A stretch of DNA of 64,000 nt from Microbacterium capsulatum (GTDB taxonomy: Bacteria; Actinomycetota; Actinomycetes; Actinomycetales; Microbacteriaceae), in assembly GCF_030865425.1 (NCBI RefSeq), contig NZ_JAVFCB010000004.1, forward strand, positions 310,001 to 374,000, in the 5' to 3' direction. Shown in pieces: positions 30,870 through 39,540 of the stretch. Numbering within the stretch: the stretch's first letter is position 1; the number at the start of each line of letters is the position of its first letter. Position numbers and translations under genes: made by a program. The notes below the pieces were generated by a model, which searched no databases, was not told the origin of the DNA, and saw only the letters and a program-made list of their open reading frames with translations.

Positions 30870-32088
30870 TCTCGTCACCTTTCCGGTTGGAATCGTTTCT
30901 CGCCACATGTGAGTCCGGACGTTGGGCGAAACCCCCGCCGTGGGCGAAGAGCGTCGTGTAGTCGACCTGCCGCGCGAACGGCCGCCTCGTTGCCAACTCA
31001 TCAACGACGACCTCATACGGGGAGTCACCCGCGCTCAACGGCCGGATCGTGAGTCCGAGATCGCGAGGTGATGGAACGACGCGGCGGACAATGATCGTCT
31101 CGCCGTCGAAGTCCGTCGCAACTTCGCGAGGCGCGGATGCGTCGCCGCCGAACACTCGTCGCGGCCTGGTTTCGTAGGGGTCTGCGCTCCCAGGCGGCGC
31201 TGTCCCAGACGCGTCCCACTCTGCCGAATCCAGCAGGTCAAGCGACGTTACTTGCAAGCCGAGCTCGATCTGGATGCGTTGAAGAGCGCGACCGAGCTCA
31301 ACAGCGTGAGACGGTCGTTCACTGGGGTCGAGGGACATGGCCCGCTCAAGGGCGGAGAGGAGGCCCGGATGCAGGTCGTCTCGATCCATCGGGGTCAACC
31401 GGGAGCTCGTGATCCGTTCGATCAGGTCGCTAGCGCTGTTCCGTTCCCGAGGCACCTCGAACGGAGTCCGTCCGGCGAGCAGCGTATAGAGCGTGGCAGC
31501 GAAGGAGAACACATCTGACAGCGGGCTGAGACGAGGCTTCTCGTCGAAAAGTTCAGGCGCGGCCCAAGGAATGCTGAAGCCTCGCAACCCACCGCCCGCG
31601 GGAACCGCCGTGCCGAAATCGGTCAGAGCTGGGCGTCCATAAGCCGTAGTTAGTACGTTCGCAGGTTTGATGTCCAGGTGCAGGATGCCAGCGCGATGGG
31701 CTGTTTCGATCGCCCCGGACAGCTGAACGCCGATCCGGAGCGTCTCTTCCTGCGAGCAGGGCCCCTGACGCGTCCGTAACCCCAGCGAAGTGGGACAGTA
31801 CTCCATGACGATGAGCCCGCGCCCATCACGTGACACACCGGCCTGATATATCGTTACAATCGATGGGTGGGATGACAGCGGTGCTATTGCGTTCGCCTCA
31901 CGAACGAGCGCCTCTACAACGCCCTGATCCGAGGCGCTGAGGTCTGGCGTGATCGCCTTCACCGCGACGACACGGCGCGGCAACTGCTGATGGTAGAGAT
32001 AGACATCTGACATCGCCCCAGACCCCAGCAGGCGCACGTAGTCAAATCCCGCTATCGTCGGCGGTTTTAGCGGAACCCTGTGTGCCAT
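30862..32088 (-). CDS. Serine/threonine protein kinase
   Basis: Protein of 408 residues with a complete Hanks-type kinase domain: glycine loop G-S-G-A-M-S-D-V (22-29), catalytic Lys in V-A-V-K (44), H-L-D-I-K-P-A-N (137-144), D-F-G (157-159) and A-P-E (177-179). The HLD form replaces the usual HRD arginine by Leu, so it is a non-RD kinase. After about 270 residues comes a variable C-terminal region without PASTA repeats or membrane segment. The ATG at 32088 has GAGAGGGG upstream and a good promoter at 32107-32142. It heads the overlapping kinase, membrane protein and LPO_1073-like operon. Confidence 0.85.
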   Translation of the reverse strand: MAHRVPLKPPTIAGFDYVRLLGSGAMSDVYLYHQQLPRRVVAVKAITPDLSASDQGVVEALVREANAIAPLSSHPSIVTIYQAGVSRDGRGLIVMEYCPTSLGLRTRQGPCSQEETLRIGVQLSGAIETAHRAGILHLDIKPANVLTTAYGRPALTDFGTAVPAGGGLRGFSIPWAAPELFDEKPRLSPLSDVFSFAATLYTLLAGRTPFEVPRERNSASDLIERITSSRLTPMDRDDLHPGLLSALERAMSLDPSERPSHAVELGRALQRIQIELGLQVTSLDLLDSAEWDASGTAPPGSADPYETRPRRVFGGDASAPREVATDFDGETIIVRRVVPSPRDLGLTIRPLSAGDSPYEVVVDELATRRPFARQVDYTTLFAHGGGFAQRPDSHVARNDSNRKGDESV

Positions 32089-32106
32089 GCACCGCCCCTC
32101 TCGAAT

Positions 32107-32142
32107 GCCTCGGACTATAGTCTGCTGGAACCGGCAGCCCAA
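32107..32142 (-). promoter_or_regulatory. Promoter of the kinase operon
   Basis: On the minus strand TTGGGC (32142-32137), a 17-base spacer and TATAGT (32119-32114), giving a start point near 32107, about 19 bases upstream of the kinase ATG at 32088. Confidence 0.6.
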
Positions 32143-32284
32143 CCGCTCACGCCGCCCCCGGTCGGAGGCGAGCCGGTCTCGCCCCTTTTGGGCAAGCGCG
32201 ACGAGAGCTTGGCGCCGCTACAGTCCAGTTTTCGAGCGCCGCTGACAGTTTGTTCGCCATATCAGCGCAGATGGACATGGCGGA

Positions 32285-33565
32285 TCATGGCTGGTAGTCG
32301 TCGTGCACGACGATCCGACTCAGCTCAATGGTTCCGTCCGGGAGCTTCCAATAGTGAAGGCGTCGAGCCGACGGGACGTTCTCCTCGATGTATGCGCGGT
32401 AGCAAGTCGAACCGTCGTCGCGGGTTATCGCTGGTGACGACGAGCTGACGCGCAGGGGATGCACCTGGCGTTTCTCGATGGCTAGCCCCGTGAGCACAGA
32501 CACCACGGCGCGCAATGACTTGCTCTGGAACGCGGGGTCGAGATCGTCTAGTGTCTGGGCGAATCGCTCGCCGAGTAGGTACTCCGGGAGCGGATGTGCT
32601 GGCTTCTCCGAGGCTGGTACCCATTCGACCCACTCGCTCTGGATGGCGAAAGTCGCTGCGGCACTCAGATCGGGAAACAGCTCAGGTCGATACGACGGGA
32701 CGCTCGAGGATGCGACAGTGACTCGGGCCTTGGCACCCTTCACCTGGACGCGACGGGTCTCGCGTTCGTCTGACAGCTTCTTCTTGAGTTCGGCGTTCTC
32801 GACCAGGAGCTCACGTTCACGCTCAACAGCTTTGGCTGTCCGTGCTCGTGCCTGACGATCGTTCTCCTGGGTTGCGATGTACATCTCGGTGAGCCTTGCG
32901 ACCCGATCGCTCTCTTCGAAGACTCGAGCCTGAAGGGTGGAGATCGTGTAGTCCCGTTCGGCAATCGTGGCGTCGCGATCAGCGATCGTCTCGTCTCGTG
33001 CAGCGAGCTGTTGTGAGGCGACCTGCTCCCAGTCGGCGGCTAGCGGCTCAGTCTCGGAGGGGGCCGGGGTGGCAACGTTGGGAAGCTGCTCGGCGACCGG
33101 GCGCCGCAAGGGGGCGAGATCCGAATGGGGCGACATCGACGGCGTCTCTGGCGCCGCGACTCTAAGAACTCTGTTGGGTAGGTGCGAGAACCCCTTGGCT
33201 TTCTCAATCAAGGTGTACTGGCGTTTTGCCATTCCTAGTTCGTCTTCGACGGCGAAGAACAGAGGAGCAGCAATCATATCGTCAGCCCAAGCGATACCCC
33301 GCGGATAGAGTCTGGCCGCACCGCCAAAGACATTGAGCTTCGGCGGGAGGGCATCGGTTAGCTCGTAGGTGAGGTCTGGGTCCGCAATTTTGTAGACCTT
33401 CACGCTCATATTCTTGATGCCCTCGCCAATGGCGTCTGCGTCGAATGGGAAGCTTCCGTCTTGTCTCGGAGTGACCACGACGACAGCGTGGCTTCGATGG
33501 ATGCTGTTTAGGTCGTCAACAAGATCTTTGATGTCGAACACGGACCGGACTTCGGTGTATGGCAC
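32285..33565 (-). CDS. Hypothetical coiled-coil protein upstream of the kinase operon
   Basis: Protein of 426 residues in three parts. The N-terminal alpha/beta domain includes V-V-V-V-T-P-R-Q-D-G-S and Y-P-R-G-I-A-W-A-D-D-M. A long coiled coil (about 180-280) has A-A-R-D-E-T-I-A-D-R-D-A-T-I-A-E-R-D repeats. The C-terminal domain is rich in aromatic residues (D-D-G-S-T-C-Y-R-A-Y-I-E-E-N and R-L-H-Y-W-K-L-P-D-G-T). No family is recognised. It is transcribed in the same direction as the kinase, about 200 bases upstream with its own promoter region, and could be a substrate or sensor of that module. Confidence 0.6.
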   Translation of the reverse strand: MPYTEVRSVFDIKDLVDDLNSIHRSHAVVVVTPRQDGSFPFDADAIGEGIKNMSVKVYKIADPDLTYELTDALPPKLNVFGGAARLYPRGIAWADDMIAAPLFFAVEDELGMAKRQYTLIEKAKGFSHLPNRVLRVAAPETPSMSPHSDLAPLRRPVAEQLPNVATPAPSETEPLAADWEQVASQQLAARDETIADRDATIAERDYTISTLQARVFEESDRVARLTEMYIATQENDRQARARTAKAVERERELLVENAELKKKLSDERETRRVQVKGAKARVTVASSSVPSYRPELFPDLSAAATFAIQSEWVEWVPASEKPAHPLPEYLLGERFAQTLDDLDPAFQSKSLRAVVSVLTGLAIEKRQVHPLRVSSSSPAITRDDGSTCYRAYIEENVPSARRLHYWKLPDGTIELSRIVVHDDYQP

Positions 33566-33783
33566 TGGGGTTTCTCATCTCTCGCGCGTCGTACTCGACT
33601 AGTTGTACTACGAGCGAACGACATTCTGCAGTGAGGCGTGCAGGTAGTGAACGGCAGTCCTGAGACGTTGGGCCCTCGCGCGCGTTTCTATTTGAAAGCT
33701 GCTGTCCGATCTGCCGCACTCGAATGTTGCGTTCGCTCTTGGGGCTGCGATGGACGGGTGGCCTGTTGCGGGAGACTGTGTCT

Positions 33784-35190
33784 ATGAAAGTTCCAGCTCC
33801 CGAACACGTGCTTGCTACGGCGCGTCCTGAGGTCGCTGCTGACTGGCACCCGACGCGCAACGGTGAGATGACGCCGTTCGATGTAACGCTCGGATCCGGG
33901 CGGAAGGTTTGGTGGCGTTGCTTTCAGGGCCACGAATGGCAGGCAGTGGTCAACTCGCGGGCTCGGGGCTCGCGCTGTCCAATGTGTGCGGGTATCGTCG
34001 CGGTCCCGGGTGAGACCGATCTCGGCACTATTCGTCCAGACCTCGCTGCCCAATGGCATCCGACAAGGAACAGCTTCAAGATCTCGACGGTCCTGCCGCA
34101 GTCGAACAAGAGTGCGTGGTGGCTGTGCGAGAGCGGACATGAGTGGGAAGCGAAGATCCAGAATCGGTTCCAAGGAAACGGCTGCCCGGTGTGTGCTGGG
34201 CAGATGGTGGTACCCGGTCTGAACGACATGGCGACTGTCCGACCGGACCTCGCCGCCGAGTTCCACCCGACTAAGAACGCCCCCTTGACGCCCGCAAGCA
34301 TCTTCCCTGGTGTGGCCCGCAAACTGTGGTGGCGATGTGACCTGGGCCACGAATGGGAAGCAACTGGCAACAGTCGCTCGTCGCTCGGGACCAACTGCCC
34401 GGCATGTTCTGGTCATCGAATCGTGGTGGGATTCAATGACCTGCCGACGGTCGCTCCAGAGGTCGCCGCCGAATGGCACCCCACTCTTAATGGGGAGATC
34501 ACGCCGACGATGGTGACTCTTCGCAACGGCAAGAAGCGCTGGTGGCGATGCGAGCTTGGGCACGAGTGGCGGACGACAACGGCCAGCCGAACGGCGGGCA
34601 ACGGATGTCCAACTTGCGCCGGGCGAAACGTGCAGATCGGTGTCAATGATTTGGCGAGTCGCCGCCCAGCTGTCGCGCTTACCTGGCACCCCACCCGGAA
34701 TGGTGAGGTCCGGCCGATCGATGTCACGCAGTTCTCGAACCGCAGCTTCTGGTGGCAGTGCTTGAAAGGACATGAGTGGCGATCAACGGTCAACAATCGT
34801 TCCCACGGGCAGGGATGTCCTCAGTGCGCAGAGACTGGGTTCCAGGCGAACAAGCCAGGCCTGGTCTACTTCCTTGAACACCGAGCGTTCGGCGCATTCA
34901 AGATCGGGATTACGAACGTAGGCACGTCAAGGCTCGCGAACTTCCAGCGCGAAGGATGGGAGATCTTGAACCTCGAACTATTCGAAGACGGGCACCACGC
35001 ACGGCAAGTGGAAGCAGCAATAAAGCACTGGTGGCGGGTCGAGCTCGGGCTTCCCGTATGGCTCGCGCGCGAGGACATGGCTGCAACATCCGGCTGGACC
35101 GAGACCGTCGAGGCCGATGCGCTTAGCCATGCAGGCTGTGTTGCTCGTATCAAGGCTGAGTCCGTGCGGGCGCGGCTCGGGAACGGATGA
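33784..35190 (+). CDS. Five-zinc-ribbon (DUF4379) protein with C-terminal GIY-YIG-like nuclease
   Basis: Protein of 468 residues. Five repeats of about 70 residues each contain W-H-P-T-x-N, W-W-x-C-x-x-G-H-E-W and C-P-x-C, the pattern of the DUF4379 zinc-ribbon domain. From about 359 a GIY-YIG-like domain follows: G-L-V-Y-F-L-E-H-R, then F-K-I-G-I-T, an R in S-R-L-A-N-F-Q-R, and a Glu in V-E-A-A-I-K-H-W-W-R. The zinc ribbons probably bind DNA and the C-terminal part cuts it. The ATG at 33784 has GGGAG nine bases upstream. It is the last gene before the attachment site. Homing, defence or element processing are all possible. Confidence 0.75.
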   Translation: MKVPAPEHVLATARPEVAADWHPTRNGEMTPFDVTLGSGRKVWWRCFQGHEWQAVVNSRARGSRCPMCAGIVAVPGETDLGTIRPDLAAQWHPTRNSFKISTVLPQSNKSAWWLCESGHEWEAKIQNRFQGNGCPVCAGQMVVPGLNDMATVRPDLAAEFHPTKNAPLTPASIFPGVARKLWWRCDLGHEWEATGNSRSSLGTNCPACSGHRIVVGFNDLPTVAPEVAAEWHPTLNGEITPTMVTLRNGKKRWWRCELGHEWRTTTASRTAGNGCPTCAGRNVQIGVNDLASRRPAVALTWHPTRNGEVRPIDVTQFSNRSFWWQCLKGHEWRSTVNNRSHGQGCPQCAETGFQANKPGLVYFLEHRAFGAFKIGITNVGTSRLANFQREGWEILNLELFEDGHHARQVEAAIKHWWRVELGLPVWLAREDMAATSGWTETVEADALSHAGCVARIKAESVRARLGNG

Positions 35191-35358
35191 GCTGTGCGGT
35201 GACATGCGTCCCTCTGCGCTCGACACATTGGCTCGACAGAAATCCGACACTATCGTCAGTTTTCGAAGGTTTGTGCTGATTTGATGGCAACGAGGAAATC
35301 CCAGGTCGGCTGTAGATAGCGCGAACTGGCGCAAACAACGAACGCGATCTATCTAGCT

Positions 35359-35394
35359 CCCGGAGGTCGCAGGTTCAAATCCTGTCCCCGCAAC
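35359..35394 (+). other. Attachment site (attR): 3' end of tRNA-fMet
   Basis: The sequence holds the anticodon-stem end, the T arm CAGG-TTCAAAT-CCTG and the acceptor strand CCCCGCA plus A. The unpaired acceptor end (A opposite the expected C1) and the T arm fit the initiator tRNA of actinobacteria. No 5' half of a tRNA precedes it; the sequence before is element DNA. A tRNA 3' fragment followed at once by a terminator marks the right junction of the integrated element. The intact tRNA should be at the other end. Confidence 0.8.
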
Positions 35395-35399
35395 AGAAG

Positions 35400-35431
35400 A
35401 AAGGGCCCGATCCGCAAGGATCGGGCCCTTT
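35400..35431 (+). terminator. Terminator of the original tRNA-fMet gene
   Basis: Fourteen-bp stem AAAGGGCCCGATCC-type (35400-35413, 35418-35431) with a GCAA loop and a T-run, six bases after the tRNA 3' end. Confidence 0.85.
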
Positions 35432-35475
35432 CGCTTTGCCTCGAGGGATGTCGTCCCCGTTATGTGAAACCCTGG

Positions 35476-36738
35476 TCAGGGCCCGGAAACCGCCTTCGCG
35501 GAGCCCACCGTGCGGAGCACCAGGACGAGACCGATCAGGCCGAGCGCGTTGGCCACCAGCGCGGTGGCGATCACGACGATCGCGCCCCGGTCGTAGGCGA
35601 AGCCGAGCACGGCGCCGGCCACGAGGAGGCCCGCGCCGCGGACGAACGCCAGCCAGCCGAAGGCGATCGCGCGGGAGGCCGACGGGACGAGCTCGGTGAC
35701 CACGGCCTTGACCGTCGAGTCGAGGATGCCGTTGACGACGCCCCAGACGGCCACGCCGATCCAGATCAGGGCGACGCTCTGCGTGAACGCGATCGCCGCG
35801 ACACCGGCGGCGACCGGGACCAGGTACAGGGTGCGGGGACCGAAGCGGTCGTATGCGCGTCCCATGACCAGCCCGCTCGCACCGTCCACGAACATGGCGA
35901 CCGCGAAGAGGATCGGCACCTGCGCGTCCGTGAGCAGGTGCCGCGACTGCGCGTGATACGCGAGCAGCGGGAAGGACGCGATACCGGCGGAGAGCACGGC
36001 GATCGCGGCGACGTAGAGCCAGAACCGGCCGGGCAGGCCCCGTCGCAGTGGAGCGGCGGGACGCGCGGCCGACGGGACGGCGGCCGCCTGCCGCTCCTGG
36101 GCCGCCGGCGTCTCGTAGACGAGGGGATCCGGGACGCGGTGGCGCAGCCAGAACAGCAGCGCGAGCACGAGGACGCCGGGGACGATGAGCACCCCGAACG
36201 CGAGCGCGTAGTCGCCGTCGCGCCACCCGAGGACCGCGGCGAGCAGCAGCGGGCCGAGCACCGCGCCGGTCTGGTCGAGGGCCTGGTGCACGCCGAACGC
36301 GCTGCCGCGGCCGGTGCGCGCCGAGGCGTGGGAGAGCAGCGTGTCCTTCGCCGGGGACCGCACCGCCTTGCCGAGACGCTCGGTCCCGTACAGCAGCAGG
36401 GCGGGCGCGATCACGCCGGTGACGCCGATGAGCGGGACGCTGAGCACGGTGAGCGCGTAGCCCACGATCGTCCAGGTCCAGTAGTGACGGGTGCGGACGA
36501 CGGCATAGCCGGTCACGACCCGGAGGCCGTATCCGATGAACTCACCGGCCCCGGCGACGATGCCGACCACGGTGGCCGACGCGCCGAGCGTCGCGAGATA
36601 GGGGCCGATGATGCTGCGCGCACCCTCGTAGACCATGTCCGCGAGCAGGCTGACGACGCCGAACGCGATGATGAAGTGCCACGGGCGCAGCAGGCCCTTC
36701 GCGGCCCGGGTGGTCGTGTCCTGGTCGTCGGCGTGCAC
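35476..36738 (-). CDS. MFS transporter
   Basis: Protein of 420 residues with about 12 hydrophobic segments in two sets of six, split by a cytoplasmic loop around 205-240 (A-Q-E-R-Q-A-A-A-V-P-S-A-A-R-P). The signature D-M-V-Y-E-G-A-R-S-I in helix 1 and R-L-G-K-A-V-R-S-P-A-K-D between helices 4 and 5 fit a major facilitator exporter of unknown substrate. GTG start at 36738. It is the first chromosomal gene after the element junction. Confidence 0.8.
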   Translation of the reverse strand: MHADDQDTTTRAAKGLLRPWHFIIAFGVVSLLADMVYEGARSIIGPYLATLGASATVVGIVAGAGEFIGYGLRVVTGYAVVRTRHYWTWTIVGYALTVLSVPLIGVTGVIAPALLLYGTERLGKAVRSPAKDTLLSHASARTGRGSAFGVHQALDQTGAVLGPLLLAAVLGWRDGDYALAFGVLIVPGVLVLALLFWLRHRVPDPLVYETPAAQERQAAAVPSAARPAAPLRRGLPGRFWLYVAAIAVLSAGIASFPLLAYHAQSRHLLTDAQVPILFAVAMFVDGASGLVMGRAYDRFGPRTLYLVPVAAGVAAIAFTQSVALIWIGVAVWGVVNGILDSTVKAVVTELVPSASRAIAFGWLAFVRGAGLLVAGAVLGFAYDRGAIVVIATALVANALGLIGLVLVLRTVGSAKAVSGP

Positions 36739-36862
36739 ACGCGGATTATCGCAGACGGAGGTTGCCCGGATCCGGCTGCCGGAGAGCGTCGGAGGCGGCT
36801 CCGCGCCGCCCGATCCGGGATCCTGGGTGTCGATTCACAGTCGGCCGGGATATCGTCGCCCT

Positions 36863-37354
36863 GTGACCCCCGACGAACCGCCGCTGACTCGCCGCGCCCT
36901 GCGCGCGAGGGCGGCAGCGGAGAGCGCGGTCTTCGTCGATCCGACCGGTCGCCGCGCCCGCCGCGCGAGGGGAGCGGTCGCCGCCCTCGTCCTCGGGGTC
37001 GGGGCCTCGATCGCGATCGCGGCGATCGCTGTCACCGCGGCGCCGAGCCTGCAGGGCCCGCGGCTTCCCGACGGGACCCGTGCCGGGGCCGTGGCGCAGC
37101 CCGCTCCCGCCCCGAAGGCCGCCCCCGCGGGCGACGCTCCCGTGGCACCGGTCTCCGACGGCACCCCGGTCGGCGTCGTGCCCGTGTCGACGGTCGACGC
37201 GTCCACGACGACTTCGGGATCCGCCGCACCCCGGACCGCTCCCTCGTCGGCGGCATCCTCGACCTCCTCCGCGTCGACGGCCCCGGGCAAGAGCGGCACC
37301 GCGCCGGGGCACACGACGACGCACGGCAACGGCACTCCTCCCGCGCACCCATGA
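36863..37354 (+). CDS. Membrane-anchored Ala/Thr/Pro-rich protein
   Basis: Protein of 163 residues from a GTG at 36863. Basic cytoplasmic N-terminus (R-R-A-L-R-A-R, R-R-A-R-R-A-R-G), one transmembrane helix (about 38-60) and a low-complexity extracellular tail rich in Ala, Pro, Ser and Thr. Its stop overlaps the ATG of the deacetylase-glycosyltransferase (ATGA), so it is coupled to that gene and may be a cell-wall-spanning partner. The tail has no catalytic motif. Confidence 0.6.
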   Translation: MTPDEPPLTRRALRARAAAESAVFVDPTGRRARRARGAVAALVLGVGASIAIAAIAVTAAPSLQGPRLPDGTRAGAVAQPAPAPKAAPAGDAPVAPVSDGTPVGVVPVSTVDASTTTSGSAAPRTAPSSAASSTSSASTAPGKSGTAPGHTTTHGNGTPPAHP

Positions 37355-39540
37355 GCCGGCGCCCCGCCGTGCGCCCCACGGCGCACTGGATCGCGCTGTC
37401 CGCCGTGGTCCTGTTCCTCGTGGCCGTCCTCGTCGTCCAGGGCTACGTGCAGCACCTCGGCGGCTCCGCGGCGGACGGCGCCGCCCAGCCCGGTTCGGCG
37501 GCCGCGGTCCCGTCCGCCGTCGCGCACGGCGGCCCTGTCGTCGCGACCCGGAAAGGCCTGCGCACGCTCGCTCCGCCGTCGCGCACCGTCGCCCTCACCT
37601 TCGACGACGGCCCCGACCCGCGCTGGACTCCGGAGATCCTGAAGGTGCTCTCCGCCTACGGCGCGCATGCCACCTTCTTCCAGATCGGCCAGCAGGCCAT
37701 CGCGCACCCGGATCTCGCCCGCGCGGTGGTCGCCGCCGGCTCCGAGGTCGGGGTGCACACGCTCACGCACGTGAACCTCGGATCCGCCCCGACCTGGCGG
37801 CAGCAGCTCGAGCTCACCGCGGGGGAGCAGGCGCTCATCGACGCCACGGGCAGCACCACGGGTCTGTTCCGGCCGCCCTACAGCTCCACGAACGCCGCCC
37901 TCGGCGACGCCGGATGGCAGGCGATCCGCGCGGCCGGCGCGGACGGCCTCGTCACGGTGCTGACGACCCAGGACAGCGAGGACTGGCGCCGCCCCGGCGT
38001 CGACGCGATCCTGCACAACGCGACACCGCAGGGCGACGCCGGGCAGGTGCTGCTCATGCACGACGGCGGCGGCGACCGCAGCGAGACCGTCGCAGCGCTG
38101 AAGCGACTGCTGCCGGCGCTCGCCGCGCGCGGGATCCGCGTCACCACCGTGAGCGACGCGTTCGGGCTCGCGCAGACCAGCCGGCCCGCCACGTTCGGCG
38201 AGCGTGCGGCCGCGGCGGTGACCGCCGGCGCGGTGCGGGTCAGCGACGGCGTCGTGGTCGCCGTGGAGATCGCGCTGCTGATCAGCGGGATCCTCGTGCT
38301 GCTGCGCTCCGTGCTCGTCGTGATCGTCGCCGCGCGGCACGTGCGCCTCAGCCGGCGCCGTCCGGGGCGGCCGGTCGGCCGGGCCAGGACGACGGCGGTC
38401 GCGCACACGGTGACGGATCCGGTCACCGTGATCGTGCCCGCCTACAACGAGGCCGCCGGTATCGAGGCCGCCGTGCGCTCGATCGCCGCGTCCACGCACC
38501 CGGTCGAGGTGATCGTCGTGGACGACGGATCCACCGACGACACCGCCGGGATCGTGGAGCGCCTCGGGCTGGACGGGGTGCGGGTGCTCCGGCGGTCGAA
38601 CGGCGGCAAGCCGGCCGCGCTGAACACCGGGATCGCTGCGGCCTCCCACGAGCTCATCGTGATGGTGGACGGCGACACGGTGTTCGAGCCGGACACGGTG
38701 GCGCGGCTCGTGCAGTCGTTCGCCGACCCGGCGGTGGGCGCGATCTCCGGCAACACGAAGGTCGTCAATCGCGGCGGCGTGCTCGGCCGCTGGCAGCACA
38801 TCGAGTACGTCGTCGGGTTCAACCTCGATCGGCGTCTGTTCGACCTCGCCGAGTGCATGCCGACCGTGCCCGGCGCGATCGGCGCGTTCCGCCGGTCCGC
38901 GCTCGCCGGTGTGGGCGGGGTGAGCGACGACACGCTCGCCGAGGACACGGATCTCACGATGGCGATCCTGCGGGACGGCTGGCGGGTCGTCTACCGCGAG
39001 GACGCCCGGGCGTGGACCGAGGTCCCGGCCGACCTCGGCGCGCTCTGGAAGCAGCGCTACCGGTGGTGCTACGGCACGCTGCAGGCGATGTGGAAGCACC
39101 GCGGCGCCGTGCTGCAGGGCGGCTCTGCGGGGCGTCTCGGCCGGCGCGGGCTGACCTATCTGCTGCTGCTGCAGGTGCTGCTGCCGCTGCTCGCGCCCGT
39201 CGTGGACGTGTTCGCGCTGTACGGGATCCTGTTCCTCGACCCGGTCCGCGTGCTCGGGCTGTGGCTGTTCTTCCTCGTCGTGCAGACGGCCGTGGCGGCC
39301 TACGCGTTCCGGCTCGACGGTGAGCGGATCGGGCCGCTGTGGACTCTGCCGCTGCAGCAGATCGTGTACCGCCAGCTGATGTACCTGGTCGTGATCCAGT
39401 CGGTGTTCACCGCGATCGCCGGGCGCCGCCTGCGCTGGCAGCGCATGCAGCGCTACGGCACGCTGCCGATGGCCGACGAAGGGCCGGCCTCGGCGGCCCC
39501 GGCGGATCCGGCGTCCGCATCCGCGCGCCGTGCGGGATGA
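37351..39540 (+). CDS. Polysaccharide deacetylase fused to family 2 glycosyltransferase
   Basis: Protein of 729 residues. One N-terminal membrane helix precedes a NodB-type deacetylase with T-F-D-D-G-P-D (83-89) and the metal-binding H-T-L-T-H (about 135-139). A second helix (about 305-325) leads to a GT2 domain with V-P-A-Y-N-E, D-D-G-S-T-D, D-G-D (about 439-441), E-D-T-D and Q-R-Y-R-W (about 567-571). Several membrane segments close the chain. The GT2 part resembles processive synthases such as those for poly-GlcNAc and hyaluronan, so the protein probably makes and N-deacetylates an exported polymer. The very long frame upstream of 37351 is a GC-rich shadow. Confidence 0.85.
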   Translation: MSRRPAVRPTAHWIALSAVVLFLVAVLVVQGYVQHLGGSAADGAAQPGSAAAVPSAVAHGGPVVATRKGLRTLAPPSRTVALTFDDGPDPRWTPEILKVLSAYGAHATFFQIGQQAIAHPDLARAVVAAGSEVGVHTLTHVNLGSAPTWRQQLELTAGEQALIDATGSTTGLFRPPYSSTNAALGDAGWQAIRAAGADGLVTVLTTQDSEDWRRPGVDAILHNATPQGDAGQVLLMHDGGGDRSETVAALKRLLPALAARGIRVTTVSDAFGLAQTSRPATFGERAAAAVTAGAVRVSDGVVVAVEIALLISGILVLLRSVLVVIVAARHVRLSRRRPGRPVGRARTTAVAHTVTDPVTVIVPAYNEAAGIEAAVRSIAASTHPVEVIVVDDGSTDDTAGIVERLGLDGVRVLRRSNGGKPAALNTGIAAASHELIVMVDGDTVFEPDTVARLVQSFADPAVGAISGNTKVVNRGGVLGRWQHIEYVVGFNLDRRLFDLAECMPTVPGAIGAFRRSALAGVGGVSDDTLAEDTDLTMAILRDGWRVVYREDARAWTEVPADLGALWKQRYRWCYGTLQAMWKHRGAVLQGGSAGRLGRRGLTYLLLLQVLLPLLAPVVDVFALYGILFLDPVRVLGLWLFFLVVQTAVAAYAFRLDGERIGPLWTLPLQQIVYRQLMYLVVIQSVFTAIAGRRLRWQRMQRYGTLPMADEGPASAAPADPASASARRAG

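Larger units (their letters stand above)
1..35394. mobile_element. Right-hand part of an integrated plasmid-like conjugative element (AICE/ICE type)
   Basis: The block carries a replicase-family initiator, an FtsK/SpoIIIE-type DNA translocase, a serine recombinase, Lsr2, a restriction-modification protein and many unknown short genes, and ends exactly in a 3' tRNA fragment at 35359-35394. Its base composition is visibly less GC-rich than the sequence to the right, which is all housekeeping chromosome. In actinomycetes, elements that combine a Rep protein, one FtsK-like transfer protein and tRNA integration are known as actinomycete integrative and conjugative elements. The left end, the intact tRNA and an integrase are not in the window, so the extent to the left is unknown. 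Confidence 0.8.

Noticed and set aside
35300..35394. Complete tRNA gene at the junction
   Set aside because: Only the 3' part (T arm and acceptor strand) is present; the sequence before it does not form D and anticodon arms.
35464..37350. Very long plus-strand open frame upstream of the deacetylase-glycosyltransferase gene
   Set aside because: It is antisense to a clear MFS transporter and has the Arg/Gly/Asp-rich composition of a GC-rich shadow frame. The real gene starts at the ATG overlapping the stop at 37354.
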